64,000 bases of DNA, taken from contig NZ_BAAALT010000059.1 in assembly GCF_039528515.1 (NCBI RefSeq), positions 1-64,000 on the forward strand, written 5' to 3'. This DNA comes from Luedemannella flava. Lineage in GTDB: Bacteria; Actinomycetota; Actinomycetes; Mycobacteriales; Micromonosporaceae. Position numbers and translations under genes: made by a program. Positions within the stretch are counted from its first letter, which is position 1. The number at the start of each line of letters is the position of its first letter. The notes under the pieces are model-generated. The model was not told the DNA's origin. It searched no databases and was given only the letters and a program-made list of their open reading frames with translations. This document shows, piece after piece, positions 19,167 through 28,807 of the stretch.

Positions 19167-22100
19167 CGACGCAGCCCCAGACCCGCGGCTGCGACCAGGG
19201 CGCCAGCGACCACGCCCGCCGTCAAGAAGTGCACGGTCCGCGATGGCGGGCGGGGCCGCTCGGCCCACTTGTTCTCGGGGTACTCGCCGCCGTCGTCCCC
19301 GCGAAGTCCGGCGCGCAGCAACTCGGCGAGGTGCATCGCGCGCCGCCCCGCGGCGTTTCCCTGGTGGATCTGGGTGCGGCAGCTGAACCCGTCCGCGAGG
19401 ATGACGTCGGCCGGTTTGGCCGCGCGGACGGCGGGCAGCAGCACCCGCTCGGCGCACACGGTGGACACGTCGTAGTGGCCCTGCTCGAAACCGAAGTTGC
19501 CGGCCAGGCCGCAGCATCCGGAGTCGAGCACGTCGGTGCTCACGCCTGCCGCCGAGAGCAGCGTGGTGTCCGCGGTGTACTTCATGATCGCATGGTGATG
19601 GCAGTGGGTCTGCACGTGCGCGGTCCGGGTGACCCGCGGGGGTTGCCAGCCGGGAGAATGCTCGGTGAGCAGCTCGGCCAGCGTCACCGTCTGCTCGCGC
19701 AGGCGCCGCACGTCCGCGTCGTCCGGGAACAGCTCCTCGGCGTCGCTGCGGAACACCGCCGTGCAGCTCGGCTCCAGCCCGAGCACCAGCGTGCCGGCCC
19801 GCAGGTGCGGCCGCAGGATGTCGACAGTGCGCCGGATGACCCGCTTGGCGGTGTCGAGCTGCCCGGTGGAAATCCAGGTCAGCCCGCAGCACACCGGCTC
19901 GCTGGGCACCCGGACGCGCCAGCCGGCCGCCTCGACGACCTCGACGGCCGCGCGCGCGATGGCAGGATCGAACCGGTTGGTGAACGTGTCGGGCCACAAC
20001 ACGACGTCGCCGCGTTGCCCCGTGCCCTCGGCCGTGCGGTGGGCGAACCACCGCTGGAAGCTCTGCGGCGCGAACAACGGCACGTCGCGGCGCGCGTCCA
20101 CGCCGGCGGCCTTCTTCGCCAACCACGCGAGGCCCGGGGCCTGGGTGAGCGCGTTCACCAGCCGGGGCGCGGTCCCGCTCGCGGCAACGGCAGCCAGCGG
20201 CAACCAGCCCATCGAGTAGTGGGCACGGGGCCGCAACCGTCCCTCGTAGTGGTGCGACAGGAACTCGGCCTTGTACGTCGCCATGTCCACGTTGACGGGG
20301 CAGTCGGCCTTGCATCCCTTGCAGGCCAGGCACAGGTCGAGGGCGTCGCGCACCGCCGTTGAGCGCCACCCGTCGGCGATCGCGCCGCCGCGGGCGGTGC
20401 CGTCGAGCATCTCGAACAGCAACCGGGCGCGGCCCCGCGTCGAGTGCTCCTCCTCCCTGGTCGCCATGTACGACGGGCACATCACCCCGCCCGACTCGCG
20501 CCGGCAACGGCCCACCCCGACGCAGCGCAGCACCGCCCGCCCGAAGCTGCCCTCGTCGTGCGGGTAGCTGAAACGGGTCGCCACGTCGCCGTGGTTGTAG
20601 TCGGCCCCGAGACGCAACTGCTCATCGAGCGGGTTGGGGGCGCTGACCTTGCCCGGGTTCATCCGGTTGTCCGGATCGAAGATCGCCTTGAACTGGCCGA
20701 ACGCGTAGACCAGGTCGTCGCCGAACATCTTCGGCAGCAACTCGCCGCGGGCCTGCCCGTCGCCGTGCTCGCCCGACAGCGATCCGCCGTAACTCACCAC
20801 GAGGTCGGACGCCTCTTCCATGAACGACCGGAACGTCGCCACGCCGTCGGCCGTCATGAGATCGAACGGGATGCGGGTGTGCACGCAACCCTGGCCGAAG
20901 TGCCCGTACAGCGACGCCTGACCGTAGCCGTACTTCTCGTAGAGACCCCGCAGGTCGCGCAGGTAGTTGCCGAGGTCGTCCGGGCCGACCGCCGAGTCCT
21001 CCCAGCCCGGCCAGGTGTCCGCCAGTCCCGGCACGCGGGCGGTGGCCCCGAGGCCGGACTCGCGGATGTGCCACATCTGTTCCTCGTGGTGCGGGTCGTC
21101 GAAGAAGACCACGTCCGGGTCGCCGCGTTTGCGGTCCAGGTCCTTCAGCATCCGGTCGACCGCGGCGTCCGCCTCCGCAGCGGTGTCGCCGCCCATCTGC
21201 ACCAGCAGGAACCCGCCCTGCCCGGGAATCAGCCGTAGCGCGTCCGGGTTGAGGTGCTTGCGCCGTTCGAACTCGATGAGACGGTGGTCCAAGCCCTCCA
21301 ACGCGATCGGCTGGTGCGGCAGGATCCTGGGTACGTCGTCGGCCGCGGTAGCGATGTCCGGGTACGCGAGCATCGCCAGGGACTTGGCGGGCACGGTGGG
21401 CACGAGTCGCAGCCGGGCCCGCAGCACCGTCACACACGTGCCCTCGCTGCCGACCAGCGCCTGCGCGACGTGGAAGTTCTTCTCCGGGAGCAGGCTGTCC
21501 AGGTTGTACCCCGAGACCCGGCGCGGGATGTGCGGGTACCGGGTGCGCAACTGGGCCAGGTGCTGGTCACGCAGGGCCCGCAACTGCCGGTACACCTCTG
21601 CGCGGCGGCCGCCGCCGCCGGCCACGATCTCCTGGTACTGCTCGTCGGTGGTCTCGCCCACCCACATCCGGGTTCCGTCGTAGAGCAGGATCTCCAGCTC
21701 GACGATGTTATCGACCACTTTGCCGGTGCGCTGGGCGGTCGATCCGCAGGAGTTGTTGCCGATCATGCCGCCGAGTGTGCAGTGGTTGTGCGTGGCCGGC
21801 CGCGGGCCGTACTCCAGCCCCAAGGCGTGCAGTTTCCCGTTGAGCGTGTCCAGGACAATGCCGGGCTCCACCACACAGGTGCGGGCTCCGACGTCCACGT
21901 CCAGCAGCCGGTGACAGTACTTCGACCAGTCGATGATGACCGCCACGTTGGTGCATTCGCCGGCCAGGCTGGTCCCACCGCCGCGCGACGTGACCGGGGC
22001 GCCGTGCCGGTTGCACACCGCCACCGCGGCCACCGCGGCGTCCACGGTGCGGGGCACGACGACGCCGATGGGTACCTGCCGGTAGTTGGAGGCGTCCGTC

Positions 22101-22243
22101 GAGTACGCGCCGCGCGAGCCGGCGTCGAACCGGACCTCGCCGTCCACCTCGGCGGCGAGGTCACGCTCCAGCCGCGACAGGTCGACGTCCGGGTACACCG
22201 GACGGACCTGGACCACCGGATCGGGGAGCCGCACGGCGGTCAT
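19154..22243 (-). CDS. D-lactate dehydrogenase-like FAD and Fe-S oxidoreductase
   Basis: The 1,029-aa protein fuses a FAD-linked oxidase (about residues 1-520; FAD loop TSRGGGTSLAGEC, GNNSCGS) to a GlpC/Dld-like Fe-S part. That part has ferredoxin motifs (CVGVGRC near 573; CLACKGCKADCP near 638) and two CCG domains (CCGLTW near 786, CCGLAGN near 912). This architecture oxidises D-lactate or related 2-hydroxy acids and passes electrons to the quinone pool. The last ~25 residues form a hydrophobic helix ending in arginines, so it may be tail-anchored. ATG 22243 overlaps the TPP-enzyme stop. Confidence 0.9.
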   Translation of the reverse strand: MTAVRLPDPVVQVRPVYPDVDLSRLERDLAAEVDGEVRFDAGSRGAYSTDASNYRQVPIGVVVPRTVDAAVAAVAVCNRHGAPVTSRGGGTSLAGECTNVAVIIDWSKYCHRLLDVDVGARTCVVEPGIVLDTLNGKLHALGLEYGPRPATHNHCTLGGMIGNNSCGSTAQRTGKVVDNIVELEILLYDGTRMWVGETTDEQYQEIVAGGGGRRAEVYRQLRALRDQHLAQLRTRYPHIPRRVSGYNLDSLLPEKNFHVAQALVGSEGTCVTVLRARLRLVPTVPAKSLAMLAYPDIATAADDVPRILPHQPIALEGLDHRLIEFERRKHLNPDALRLIPGQGGFLLVQMGGDTAAEADAAVDRMLKDLDRKRGDPDVVFFDDPHHEEQMWHIRESGLGATARVPGLADTWPGWEDSAVGPDDLGNYLRDLRGLYEKYGYGQASLYGHFGQGCVHTRIPFDLMTADGVATFRSFMEEASDLVVSYGGSLSGEHGDGQARGELLPKMFGDDLVYAFGQFKAIFDPDNRMNPGKVSAPNPLDEQLRLGADYNHGDVATRFSYPHDEGSFGRAVLRCVGVGRCRRESGGVMCPSYMATREEEHSTRGRARLLFEMLDGTARGGAIADGWRSTAVRDALDLCLACKGCKADCPVNVDMATYKAEFLSHHYEGRLRPRAHYSMGWLPLAAVAASGTAPRLVNALTQAPGLAWLAKKAAGVDARRDVPLFAPQSFQRWFAHRTAEGTGQRGDVVLWPDTFTNRFDPAIARAAVEVVEAAGWRVRVPSEPVCCGLTWISTGQLDTAKRVIRRTVDILRPHLRAGTLVLGLEPSCTAVFRSDAEELFPDDADVRRLREQTVTLAELLTEHSPGWQPPRVTRTAHVQTHCHHHAIMKYTADTTLLSAAGVSTDVLDSGCCGLAGNFGFEQGHYDVSTVCAERVLLPAVRAAKPADVILADGFSCRTQIHQGNAAGRRAMHLAELLRAGLRGDDGGEYPENKWAERPRPPSRTVHFLTAGVVAGALVAAAGLGLRRCLR

Positions 22244-24006
22244 GAGAACAACTCGCTGATCTTGTCGCGGGCGACCGTCGTCATGGTGGCCACCTTGTGC
22301 GGCTGACCGCGCAGGAACGCCTCGGTGAAGTGCTTGGCCTGGTCGTAGGTCACCTTGCCCGGCATCGGCGGCTCGTTGGGATTGACGTCGACGTCCACCA
22401 GCGCGGGCCCGGGGTGCGCGAGTGCCGCGCGGATAGCCGGTTCCAGTTCGCCCGGCTTGGTGATCTTGGCGGTGTGGGCACCGCAGCCGCGGGCCCACGA
22501 AGAGAAGTCGGCCTCGGGTTCGGCATGACGCACCGCGTACTCCGGGTAACCGAGGACGATCTGTTCCCACAGGATCTGGCCGTACGCGTTGTTGTTGTTG
22601 ATGATCACCTTGACCGGCAGCTCGTGCCGCACCGCCGTGAGGAACTCAGCCATCAACATGGCGAAGCCCCCATCGCCGACAAAGGCGATCACTTGCCGAC
22701 CGGGGTAGGCGTGCTGCATGGCCATCGCGTACGGCAGGCCGGGCGCCATTGTGGCGAGGTTCCCGGAGAGGTAGAACTCGCGACCGCCCCGGATCGTCCA
22801 GTGTCGTGCCGCCCAGGTGGCGATGGTCCCGGAGTCGCAGGTGAGGATCGCATCGTCGGCGGCCAACCGGTCGACACAGCCCATCAGGTACTGCGGGGCG
22901 ATCGGATCGCGGCTCGCGTCCTGCAGGGCGCTCATGTTGCTTCGCCACTGCTGCATGCCGCGCTGGTGCTTCTCGAGGAACGACCGGTCCGTCACCCGGG
23001 TCAACTTCGGCAGCAGCGCGCCCAGCGCCAGCTTGGCGTCGGCGGTGACCGGCGCGTCCGCCGGCAGCCGGATCCCGATGAGGGTCGGGTCGCGATCGAC
23101 CTGCACCGTCCGCGCCTGGCCAGGGCTGGGCAGGTGCTTGGAGTACGGGAAGCACGTGCCCACCATGAAGATCGTGTCGCACTCCTCCATCAGTTCCTCG
23201 CTGGGCCTGGTCCCCAGCAGCCCGAGACCGCCGGTGGTGAGCGGGTGGTCGTCGGGTACCACGCACTTGCCGGACAGCGACTTCACGATGGGCGCCCCCA
23301 GCGCGTCCGCTACCGCGAGCACCTCCTGCCGGGCGTCGCGGGCCCCGATGCCGACCAGCATCGCGACCTTCTTCCCCGCGTTGAGCACCTCGGCCGCACG
23401 GTCGAGTTCCGCCTCGCTGGCCGGCATGGGCCGCTCGACGTAGGCCGCCGTGCTGTGCGGCGGGCCGCCGGGGCCGATGTGCCGGTACGGGTCCTCGCTC
23501 ACCGGCGCCACCTGTACGTCGGTCGGGAACGTCAGGTGGGCCACGGTGTGTTTGGCCAGCGCGTTACGCACCGCCAGGTCCACGACGCCGGGGACCTGCT
23601 GGGGATTGGTGACCATGAGGTTGTAGCCGGCGACGTCCTCGTAGAGCCGGTCCAGATGCACCTCCTGCTGGTAGTGCGAGCCCAGAACCGACGTTTCCTG
23701 CATGCCCGTCAGCGCGAGGACCGGCGCGTGATCAAGCTTGGCGTCGTAGAGCCCGTTGAGCAGGTGGATCGCGCCAGGGCCCGACGTGGCCACGCAGACA
23801 CCCAGCCGGCCGGTGGCCTTCGCGTAACCGGTGGCCATGAAGGCCGCGGCCTCTTCGTGGTGTACGAGCACGAAGCGCACCTTGTCCGCCTGGCGCCGAA
23901 ACCCCTCCATCAGGCCGTTGATGCCGTCACCCGGCAGCCCGAATACGGTGTCGACGCCCCATTCCACCAATCGCCGGGCGACAGCTTCGCCCACGATCTC
24001 TTCCAT
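22240..24006 (-). CDS. Pyruvate oxidase-like thiamine pyrophosphate enzyme
   Basis: This PoxB/acetolactate-synthase-family enzyme most resembles pyruvate oxidase/dehydrogenase (quinone), which converts pyruvate to acetate and CO2. The 588-aa protein has an N-terminal TPP domain with the catalytic Glu in VHHEEAAAF, a central FAD/nucleotide-type domain, and the TPP-binding signature GDGGFAMLMAE ending in INNNNAYG (about 440-470). ATG 24006 has a GAGGGGCGAG site. It is the first gene of a three-gene operon with the lactate-dehydrogenase-like and enolase-family genes, suggesting oxidation of hydroxy acids through pyruvate. Confidence 0.88.
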   Translation of the reverse strand: MEEIVGEAVARRLVEWGVDTVFGLPGDGINGLMEGFRRQADKVRFVLVHHEEAAAFMATGYAKATGRLGVCVATSGPGAIHLLNGLYDAKLDHAPVLALTGMQETSVLGSHYQQEVHLDRLYEDVAGYNLMVTNPQQVPGVVDLAVRNALAKHTVAHLTFPTDVQVAPVSEDPYRHIGPGGPPHSTAAYVERPMPASEAELDRAAEVLNAGKKVAMLVGIGARDARQEVLAVADALGAPIVKSLSGKCVVPDDHPLTTGGLGLLGTRPSEELMEECDTIFMVGTCFPYSKHLPSPGQARTVQVDRDPTLIGIRLPADAPVTADAKLALGALLPKLTRVTDRSFLEKHQRGMQQWRSNMSALQDASRDPIAPQYLMGCVDRLAADDAILTCDSGTIATWAARHWTIRGGREFYLSGNLATMAPGLPYAMAMQHAYPGRQVIAFVGDGGFAMLMAEFLTAVRHELPVKVIINNNNAYGQILWEQIVLGYPEYAVRHAEPEADFSSWARGCGAHTAKITKPGELEPAIRAALAHPGPALVDVDVNPNEPPMPGKVTYDQAKHFTEAFLRGQPHKVATMTTVARDKISELFS

Positions 24007-24118
24007 GTCTCGCCCCTCATCTGTGTCGACGGGTTGTGCCCATCCCCCGGTGGAGCCCTCACCCGGCGCGTCGTAGCGGCGGCAACCGCCCGACACGCCG
24101 GGCAGGAGCGCGAACGGA

Positions 24119-24574
24119 TCAGTAGCCGGACCGGTCCCCCGCAGCTCGGGAACCGCCCATGAGGATCGCGCCAGCCGCGATGCCGAGCACGGCCGTGACA
24201 GCCCCGGTCACCACGTTGTTGATCCAGATACCGGCCGTCACGCTGGACTGCTGGATGATCCACGGGGAAGCGACCACCCACGCGCCGATCACCGCGGTCG
24301 CCCAGCTCAGACGGACCATGCGCTGTGGCATGAGAGTCAGGCTCATAGCCACCACCGCCACGGCGATGCCGAGCACCAGGTTGTTCAGGGCGATGCTGGG
24401 CGCCGTCGCGGAAAAGTGCAAAACCCACGGTGATATGGCCAGCCACAGGCCGGCGAGCAGCATGAACCCGTCGGCGATAACGGCCGGTCCGCTTGCGGAG
24501 GCCCGTTCGTACCTCTCGCGCATCTCCAGAAGATCGGGATGGTCACCCATCGTGAATCGGGCTGTGTCAGTCAT
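24119..24574 (-). CDS. SPW repeat membrane protein
   Basis: The 151-aa protein contains two copies of the SPW repeat (LAISPWVLHF near residue 48 and VVASPWIIQQ near 102), each the start of a two-helix unit, giving four predicted membrane helices after a charged N-terminus. No reaction is known for the family. ATG 24574 has a perfect GGAGGTG ribosome site; the frame is open upstream to 24655 but without such a site. It stands alone between the pyruvate-oxidase and debranching-enzyme genes, all on the minus strand. Confidence 0.88.
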   Translation of the reverse strand: MTDTARFTMGDHPDLLEMRERYERASASGPAVIADGFMLLAGLWLAISPWVLHFSATAPSIALNNLVLGIAVAVVAMSLTLMPQRMVRLSWATAVIGAWVVASPWIIQQSSVTAGIWINNVVTGAVTAVLGIAAGAILMGGSRAAGDRSGY

Positions 24575-24661
24575 CGTGCTCACCTCCAGGAACGAGTGCG
24601 TCCGGCGCCCGCCTACCCACCGGTTCGGTGACCTAACGCCTGGTACGGCGGCCATGGCGGC

Positions 24662-26662
24662 TCAGGAGGTTTTCACGTCCATCCGGCCCCACCGCCCCGG
24701 CACTCCGAACAGATCAATGTGTTCGACCTCCCCTGGGAGGTGCACGTTCGTGCGGAGGCCGTCCGTGTCAGGGACCAACCCCAACAGGGTGCGGATGATC
24801 AGTAGCGGGGCGCTCGCAGACCAGGCCTGCGGGGAGGCCGCCGTGGGATAGCGGACCGGAACGTCCGTGAGAGCCCGGTCCGCGCCGGTGAGCGCCTCCG
24901 GGAGCCGGTAGTCGAAGGTGCGGCTCGCCGTGACCAGCGCCCGCGCGATGCGCGCCGCCTCGTCGTGGCGCCCGTACCGGGCCAGACCGGCCGCGATGAG
25001 CGCGTTGTCGTGCGGCCACACCGCACCGTTGTGGTACTCCACCGGACTGTACGCCGGCTGCCCGGCAGCCATCGTCCGGATTCCCCAGCCGGAGAACATC
25101 CGGGTGCTGAAGAGATGACCGACGAGCCGGTCCACCCGGTCGGGCGGCACCACGCCGCTCCACAGCAACTGCCCCATGTTCGACGCGACCGTGGGCACGG
25201 CGCACCCCTGTCCGTCGAGCGCCAGCGCGTAGCACGCGTCATCCGGGAGCCAGAACACATCATTGAACCGTTCACGCAGCCGGGCGGCGTCGGCCTCGGC
25301 ACGATCGGCGAGGGCGTCGTCATGCCAGAACTCCCGGGCCAGGCGGGCCAGCCGCAGTCGCGCGTCGTAGGCGTACCCCTGGATCTCACAGACCGCACGG
25401 GGCAGCGGGGCGGGCCGGCCGTCCGGATAGACGATCGAGTTGTCCGAGTCCTTCCAGCAGTGGTTGACCATGCCGCTGTCGTGATTGCGGGTGGCGTACT
25501 CGATGAAGCCGTCACCGTCGCGGTCGCCGTAGACCTCCATCCAGCGCAGCGCCGCGCGTGCGGTGCCCTCCATCTCCCGCACGAGCGACGCGTCGCCCGT
25601 CCATCGTTCGTCCTCGTCGAGTACGACGAGGAACAGTGGCGTGGCGTCGGCGGACCCGTAGTAGGGCGACTGCGGTCGCTGGTGGAATCGGGTGAGTTCG
25701 CCGTGGCGCAACTCGTGCATGATCTTGCCCGGCTCGGCGTCCCGGAAGTCGTCAGTGTCGTGGGCCTGCCGTTCAGCCAGCGCCCGCAAGGTGGTGTGGG
25801 CCAGTTCGGGCACGAACGGCAACGCCTGGTAGCTCGTAATGAGACTGTCCCTTCCGAACAGAGCCATGTACCAGGGCAGTCCACCGGCCGGCACCGAATG
25901 ATGCGGCTCGACGTCGGGATAGAACCGCAGTGCGGCGAGATCGAGCAGGCTGCGACGGTAGGCATGGTTCAGGTCGGCCCAGTCGGTCTCCAGCCGGGGA
26001 GCGCTTTCCAGCCACTCCTGGACGCTGCAGTTCATATTGGGCTGGCGGCTGTCCTTGAGCGCCAGGCGACGGCCGTCGGCGACGAGCTCCACGGTGATGT
26101 CGGTGTGCCACGTCTCGCCCGCTTCGAGGTCGACCTGGTACAGCAGGCTCTGCTCGGTCACCGCTGCGCCGTCGGCCCGGATCACCGTGCGGCGCATGAA
26201 GTCTTCCCGCCGGTACTCCAGCGTGACGCACCCCTCGCCGATCGAGATGTGTGGGCGCCGGGAGCTGGGGTTGCCGTCCCGGACCTCGAAGAGATCGGCG
26301 AAGTCGGCGGCAAACATGATCATTAGATGCAGCGAGACGGAACTTCCCCGGTGGTTGCTCACCGTCAAACGCTCGTGCAGGCCACCGCCGATGCGCCTGT
26401 GTCGCACGACCGTCACCGGTGGGCTCCGGTAGACCGAGCCCGTCGCCTCAGCGAGGTAGAACACGGCAGTGTCGTATTCGGTTGTGGCGCTGCTGAGACG
26501 GTTCAGCTGCCGACCATTGAGCCGCAGCTGCCAACGCGACAGATGCCGCACGTCGCGATAGAACAGCCCTTGCGGACCGTCCGTGTCCCGATGCACCTCA
26601 CCGTCCGGGTCACTGACGAGGAAGGTGCTGCCGTCCAGAATGCTCAATTGGTCAGCTGGCAT
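24662..26662 (-). CDS. Amylo-alpha-1,6-glucosidase (glycogen-debranching type)
   Basis: The 666-aa protein has an N-terminal beta-rich domain (SILDGSTFLVSDPDGEV, then GLFYRDVRHLSRWQL) of the GDE_N type and a C-terminal (alpha/alpha)6 glucosidase domain with GLPWYMALFGRDSLI, HNGAVWPHDNALIA and EIQGYAYDA motifs. Such enzymes cut alpha-1,6 branches in glycogen or act on small alpha-glucosides and are often found near trehalose genes. ATG 26662 begins the protein. No signal peptide is seen. A small membrane-protein gene lies 37 bases upstream on the same strand. Confidence 0.9.
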   Translation of the reverse strand: MPADQLSILDGSTFLVSDPDGEVHRDTDGPQGLFYRDVRHLSRWQLRLNGRQLNRLSSATTEYDTAVFYLAEATGSVYRSPPVTVVRHRRIGGGLHERLTVSNHRGSSVSLHLMIMFAADFADLFEVRDGNPSSRRPHISIGEGCVTLEYRREDFMRRTVIRADGAAVTEQSLLYQVDLEAGETWHTDITVELVADGRRLALKDSRQPNMNCSVQEWLESAPRLETDWADLNHAYRRSLLDLAALRFYPDVEPHHSVPAGGLPWYMALFGRDSLITSYQALPFVPELAHTTLRALAERQAHDTDDFRDAEPGKIMHELRHGELTRFHQRPQSPYYGSADATPLFLVVLDEDERWTGDASLVREMEGTARAALRWMEVYGDRDGDGFIEYATRNHDSGMVNHCWKDSDNSIVYPDGRPAPLPRAVCEIQGYAYDARLRLARLAREFWHDDALADRAEADAARLRERFNDVFWLPDDACYALALDGQGCAVPTVASNMGQLLWSGVVPPDRVDRLVGHLFSTRMFSGWGIRTMAAGQPAYSPVEYHNGAVWPHDNALIAAGLARYGRHDEAARIARALVTASRTFDYRLPEALTGADRALTDVPVRYPTAASPQAWSASAPLLIIRTLLGLVPDTDGLRTNVHLPGEVEHIDLFGVPGRWGRMDVKTS

Positions 26663-26699
26663 GCGTCACGCCTTTCCGCCCGGCCGACCGGTTCAGGAC

Positions 26700-26897
26700 C
26701 TAGCGTCGGACGCTGGCTCGCCCCGCCAGGAAGGCCGCCGCGAGGGCGGCTCCCAGAACGAGGAGCCTGGAGCCTGGGACGCTCCCGCGCAGGCGTTTCC
26801 AACCGGTCTTCGGATCGACCACCGCGCCGGCCACACTCCCGGCGGCCCTCGTCATCGAGTCGCCGACGCGATTGGCGGTCAACAACCGTGCTGTCAT
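26700..26897 (-). CDS. Small single-helix membrane protein
   Basis: I do not recognise the family. The 65-aa product has a basic N-terminal half and one hydrophobic segment (about residues 44-61, LLVLGAALAAAFLAGRAS) near the C-terminus, so it should be a tail-anchored membrane protein. ATG 26897 has a good GGAGGA ribosome site 4-5 bases upstream, which is the main reason to accept it. It lies between the debranching enzyme and the FAD oxidoreductase on the same strand and may be cotranscribed with both. Confidence 0.65.
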   Translation of the reverse strand: MTARLLTANRVGDSMTRAAGSVAGAVVDPKTGWKRLRGSVPGSRLLVLGAALAAAFLAGRASVRR

Positions 26898-26974
26898 CTC
26901 GTCCTCCCGCGAACTCGGTCAACCAACGGCACCGCGTACCCACTGTCCCGGTGACGAAACGACCGCCCACCAGG

Positions 26975-28567
26975 TCACTTTCCCTCCACGCGCCGGAAGC
27001 CGGCCTGAACGACGGCGCGGTACACGTCCCCGGCGAACGGTCGCGACCGGGCTAGCGCGGCGCGCGCCGCATTGGCGCCCGGCGCCCCGTGAACCCCACC
27101 ACCCGGGTGCGCGCTCGCGCTTGCCAGATACAGCCGGTCGATCGGGGTGTCGGCGCGGCCGAGGCCGGGAAGCGGACGGAAGATGAGTTGTTGGTGCGGC
27201 GCGGCAGTGCCGCCTGCGATCGCCCCGTGATCCAGGTTCGGGTTCTCGACCTCCAGCGCGTCGGGCCCTGCCACCCGCCGGCCGACGACAAGACCGCCGA
27301 ACCCGGGAGCGTGTCGCTCGAAGATGGCCTCCACCCGACGCACATGCTCGTCGATGGCGTCCGCAGACCAGAACCGCCGCCGGGGCAGGTGGGTGTACGC
27401 CCACAGCGTTTCGGTGCCGACCGGCGAGCGGGTGGGGTCCGCCGTGGTCATCTGCCCCGCAAGCACGAAGGGGTCGGATGGTGGATCCCCGGCCGAGAGC
27501 GCGCCGGCGTACCGGCACAGCCCGGCGAAATCGACACCAAGGTGCACCGTCCCGGCCCCGCCGACTTCAGGGGTTGTCCAGGGAACGCGGCCACGCAGCG
27601 CCCAGTCGATCTTGATCGTGCTGTGATCCCATACGAAGCCGTCGAGGTCCGCGAGGAGCTGTCGGGGAAGATGCTGGCCGGCAACGAGGTGACCGTAGAG
27701 CATCGGGGCCGACACGTCGCAGAGCACCGCACGCCGGGCCCGGATCAGCGTCCCGTCCGCGCATCGCGTGCCGAGGGCCCGGCCGCCGGCGACGACGATC
27801 TCCGCCACGGGGGCACCGCAACGCAGCTGACCGCCGGCCGCGGCGAACCGGGCGACGAGCGAGTTCGTGATTTCACCGGCGCCGCCGACGGGCACGGGAA
27901 ACCCGAACTGCTGACCCAGCATTGCCATGATCCAGCCGTAGGCGCCACTGCCCGTCTCCTGGGGCCCCAGGTCGCTGTGCAACGCGAGGCCGGACAAAAG
28001 GAGTTTCGCCCCTTCACCGGCGAAGACCTGATCGGCAAGTCGACCGGCGGGCATGAGGAACGTATGAATGAGACGGATCAGCTCGGCGGCGGGCTGGGCG
28101 CGAACGAGCCGAAGCGCGGGTCGCAGCGGCGGGAACGGCCGCAGAAGCGAGTCCAGGAGCGGTTCGGCGACCCGCAGCCAGCGGGCGTAGAGCCCACGCC
28201 AACGCGCCCCGTCGCCGGACGCGAACATTTCAACTGAATCCGCGGTGCGGGTGGGGTCGCGGTCCAGCACGACAGCTCGTCCGTCGGGCAACAGATGGGC
28301 CAACACATGGGGAGCGTGCGTCCACGCAAGGCCGTACCCGCTCAGATCCAGCGCCGCGAGCGCGGGTGACGCGGCGGCCAACGGGTAGAAGGCGCTGCAC
28401 AGATCCGCACGGTACCCAGGACTGATCTCTGCGGAGCGCACCGCGCCGCCAGCCGCCCCCGTCGCCTCCAACACCACGACATCCCAGTCGGCGTCAGCGA
28501 GCATGTTGGCCGCGACGAGCCCGTTGTGGCCCGCACCCACGACGACGGCATCGACAGTCTGTGTCAT
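26975..28567 (-). CDS. Phytoene-desaturase-like FAD oxidoreductase
   Basis: The 530-aa protein belongs to the NAD(P)/FAD-dependent oxidoreductases related to carotenoid isomerase, phytoene desaturase and PYROXD2. It has an N-terminal dinucleotide fold (VVVGAGHNGLVAANMLA, then VVVLEATGAAGGAVRS) and the C-terminal FAD motif (LYLASASAHPGGGVHGAPG). The true substrate is unknown; there are no carotenoid genes beside it, so a carotenoid role should not be assumed. ATG 28567 starts it. It is divergent from the holin-like gene. Confidence 0.85.
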   Translation of the reverse strand: MTQTVDAVVVGAGHNGLVAANMLADADWDVVVLEATGAAGGAVRSAEISPGYRADLCSAFYPLAAASPALAALDLSGYGLAWTHAPHVLAHLLPDGRAVVLDRDPTRTADSVEMFASGDGARWRGLYARWLRVAEPLLDSLLRPFPPLRPALRLVRAQPAAELIRLIHTFLMPAGRLADQVFAGEGAKLLLSGLALHSDLGPQETGSGAYGWIMAMLGQQFGFPVPVGGAGEITNSLVARFAAAGGQLRCGAPVAEIVVAGGRALGTRCADGTLIRARRAVLCDVSAPMLYGHLVAGQHLPRQLLADLDGFVWDHSTIKIDWALRGRVPWTTPEVGGAGTVHLGVDFAGLCRYAGALSAGDPPSDPFVLAGQMTTADPTRSPVGTETLWAYTHLPRRRFWSADAIDEHVRRVEAIFERHAPGFGGLVVGRRVAGPDALEVENPNLDHGAIAGGTAAPHQQLIFRPLPGLGRADTPIDRLYLASASAHPGGGVHGAPGANAARAALARSRPFAGDVYRAVVQAGFRRVEGK

Positions 28568-28807
28568 GTGCCCAGCGTTCTCGTTAGTTCGTGCATCCCG
28601 GCCGCACCGCCGCGCCTCACGAGCTATTCCGGCGCGGCCATGAGGCGGAACTTCCCCGCCGGACTACAGACAAACGCGGTGAGCCATGGAACAGTCGCCG
28701 CCAGGCCTTCAGCACCGCCGGGAGTCCGTTGTAGTCGCAGTTTGGGCGCGCACGCTCGGGGTAGCGCTTCCCCACGCCCTGGGAACAAGGACATCATGGA
28801 GGCGATC

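Noticed and set aside
22297..24162. A 621-codon open frame on the plus strand opposite the TPP-enzyme gene
   Set aside because: This is a shadow of the opposite gene, with no ribosome site, no domain and Arg/Gly/Val-rich composition.
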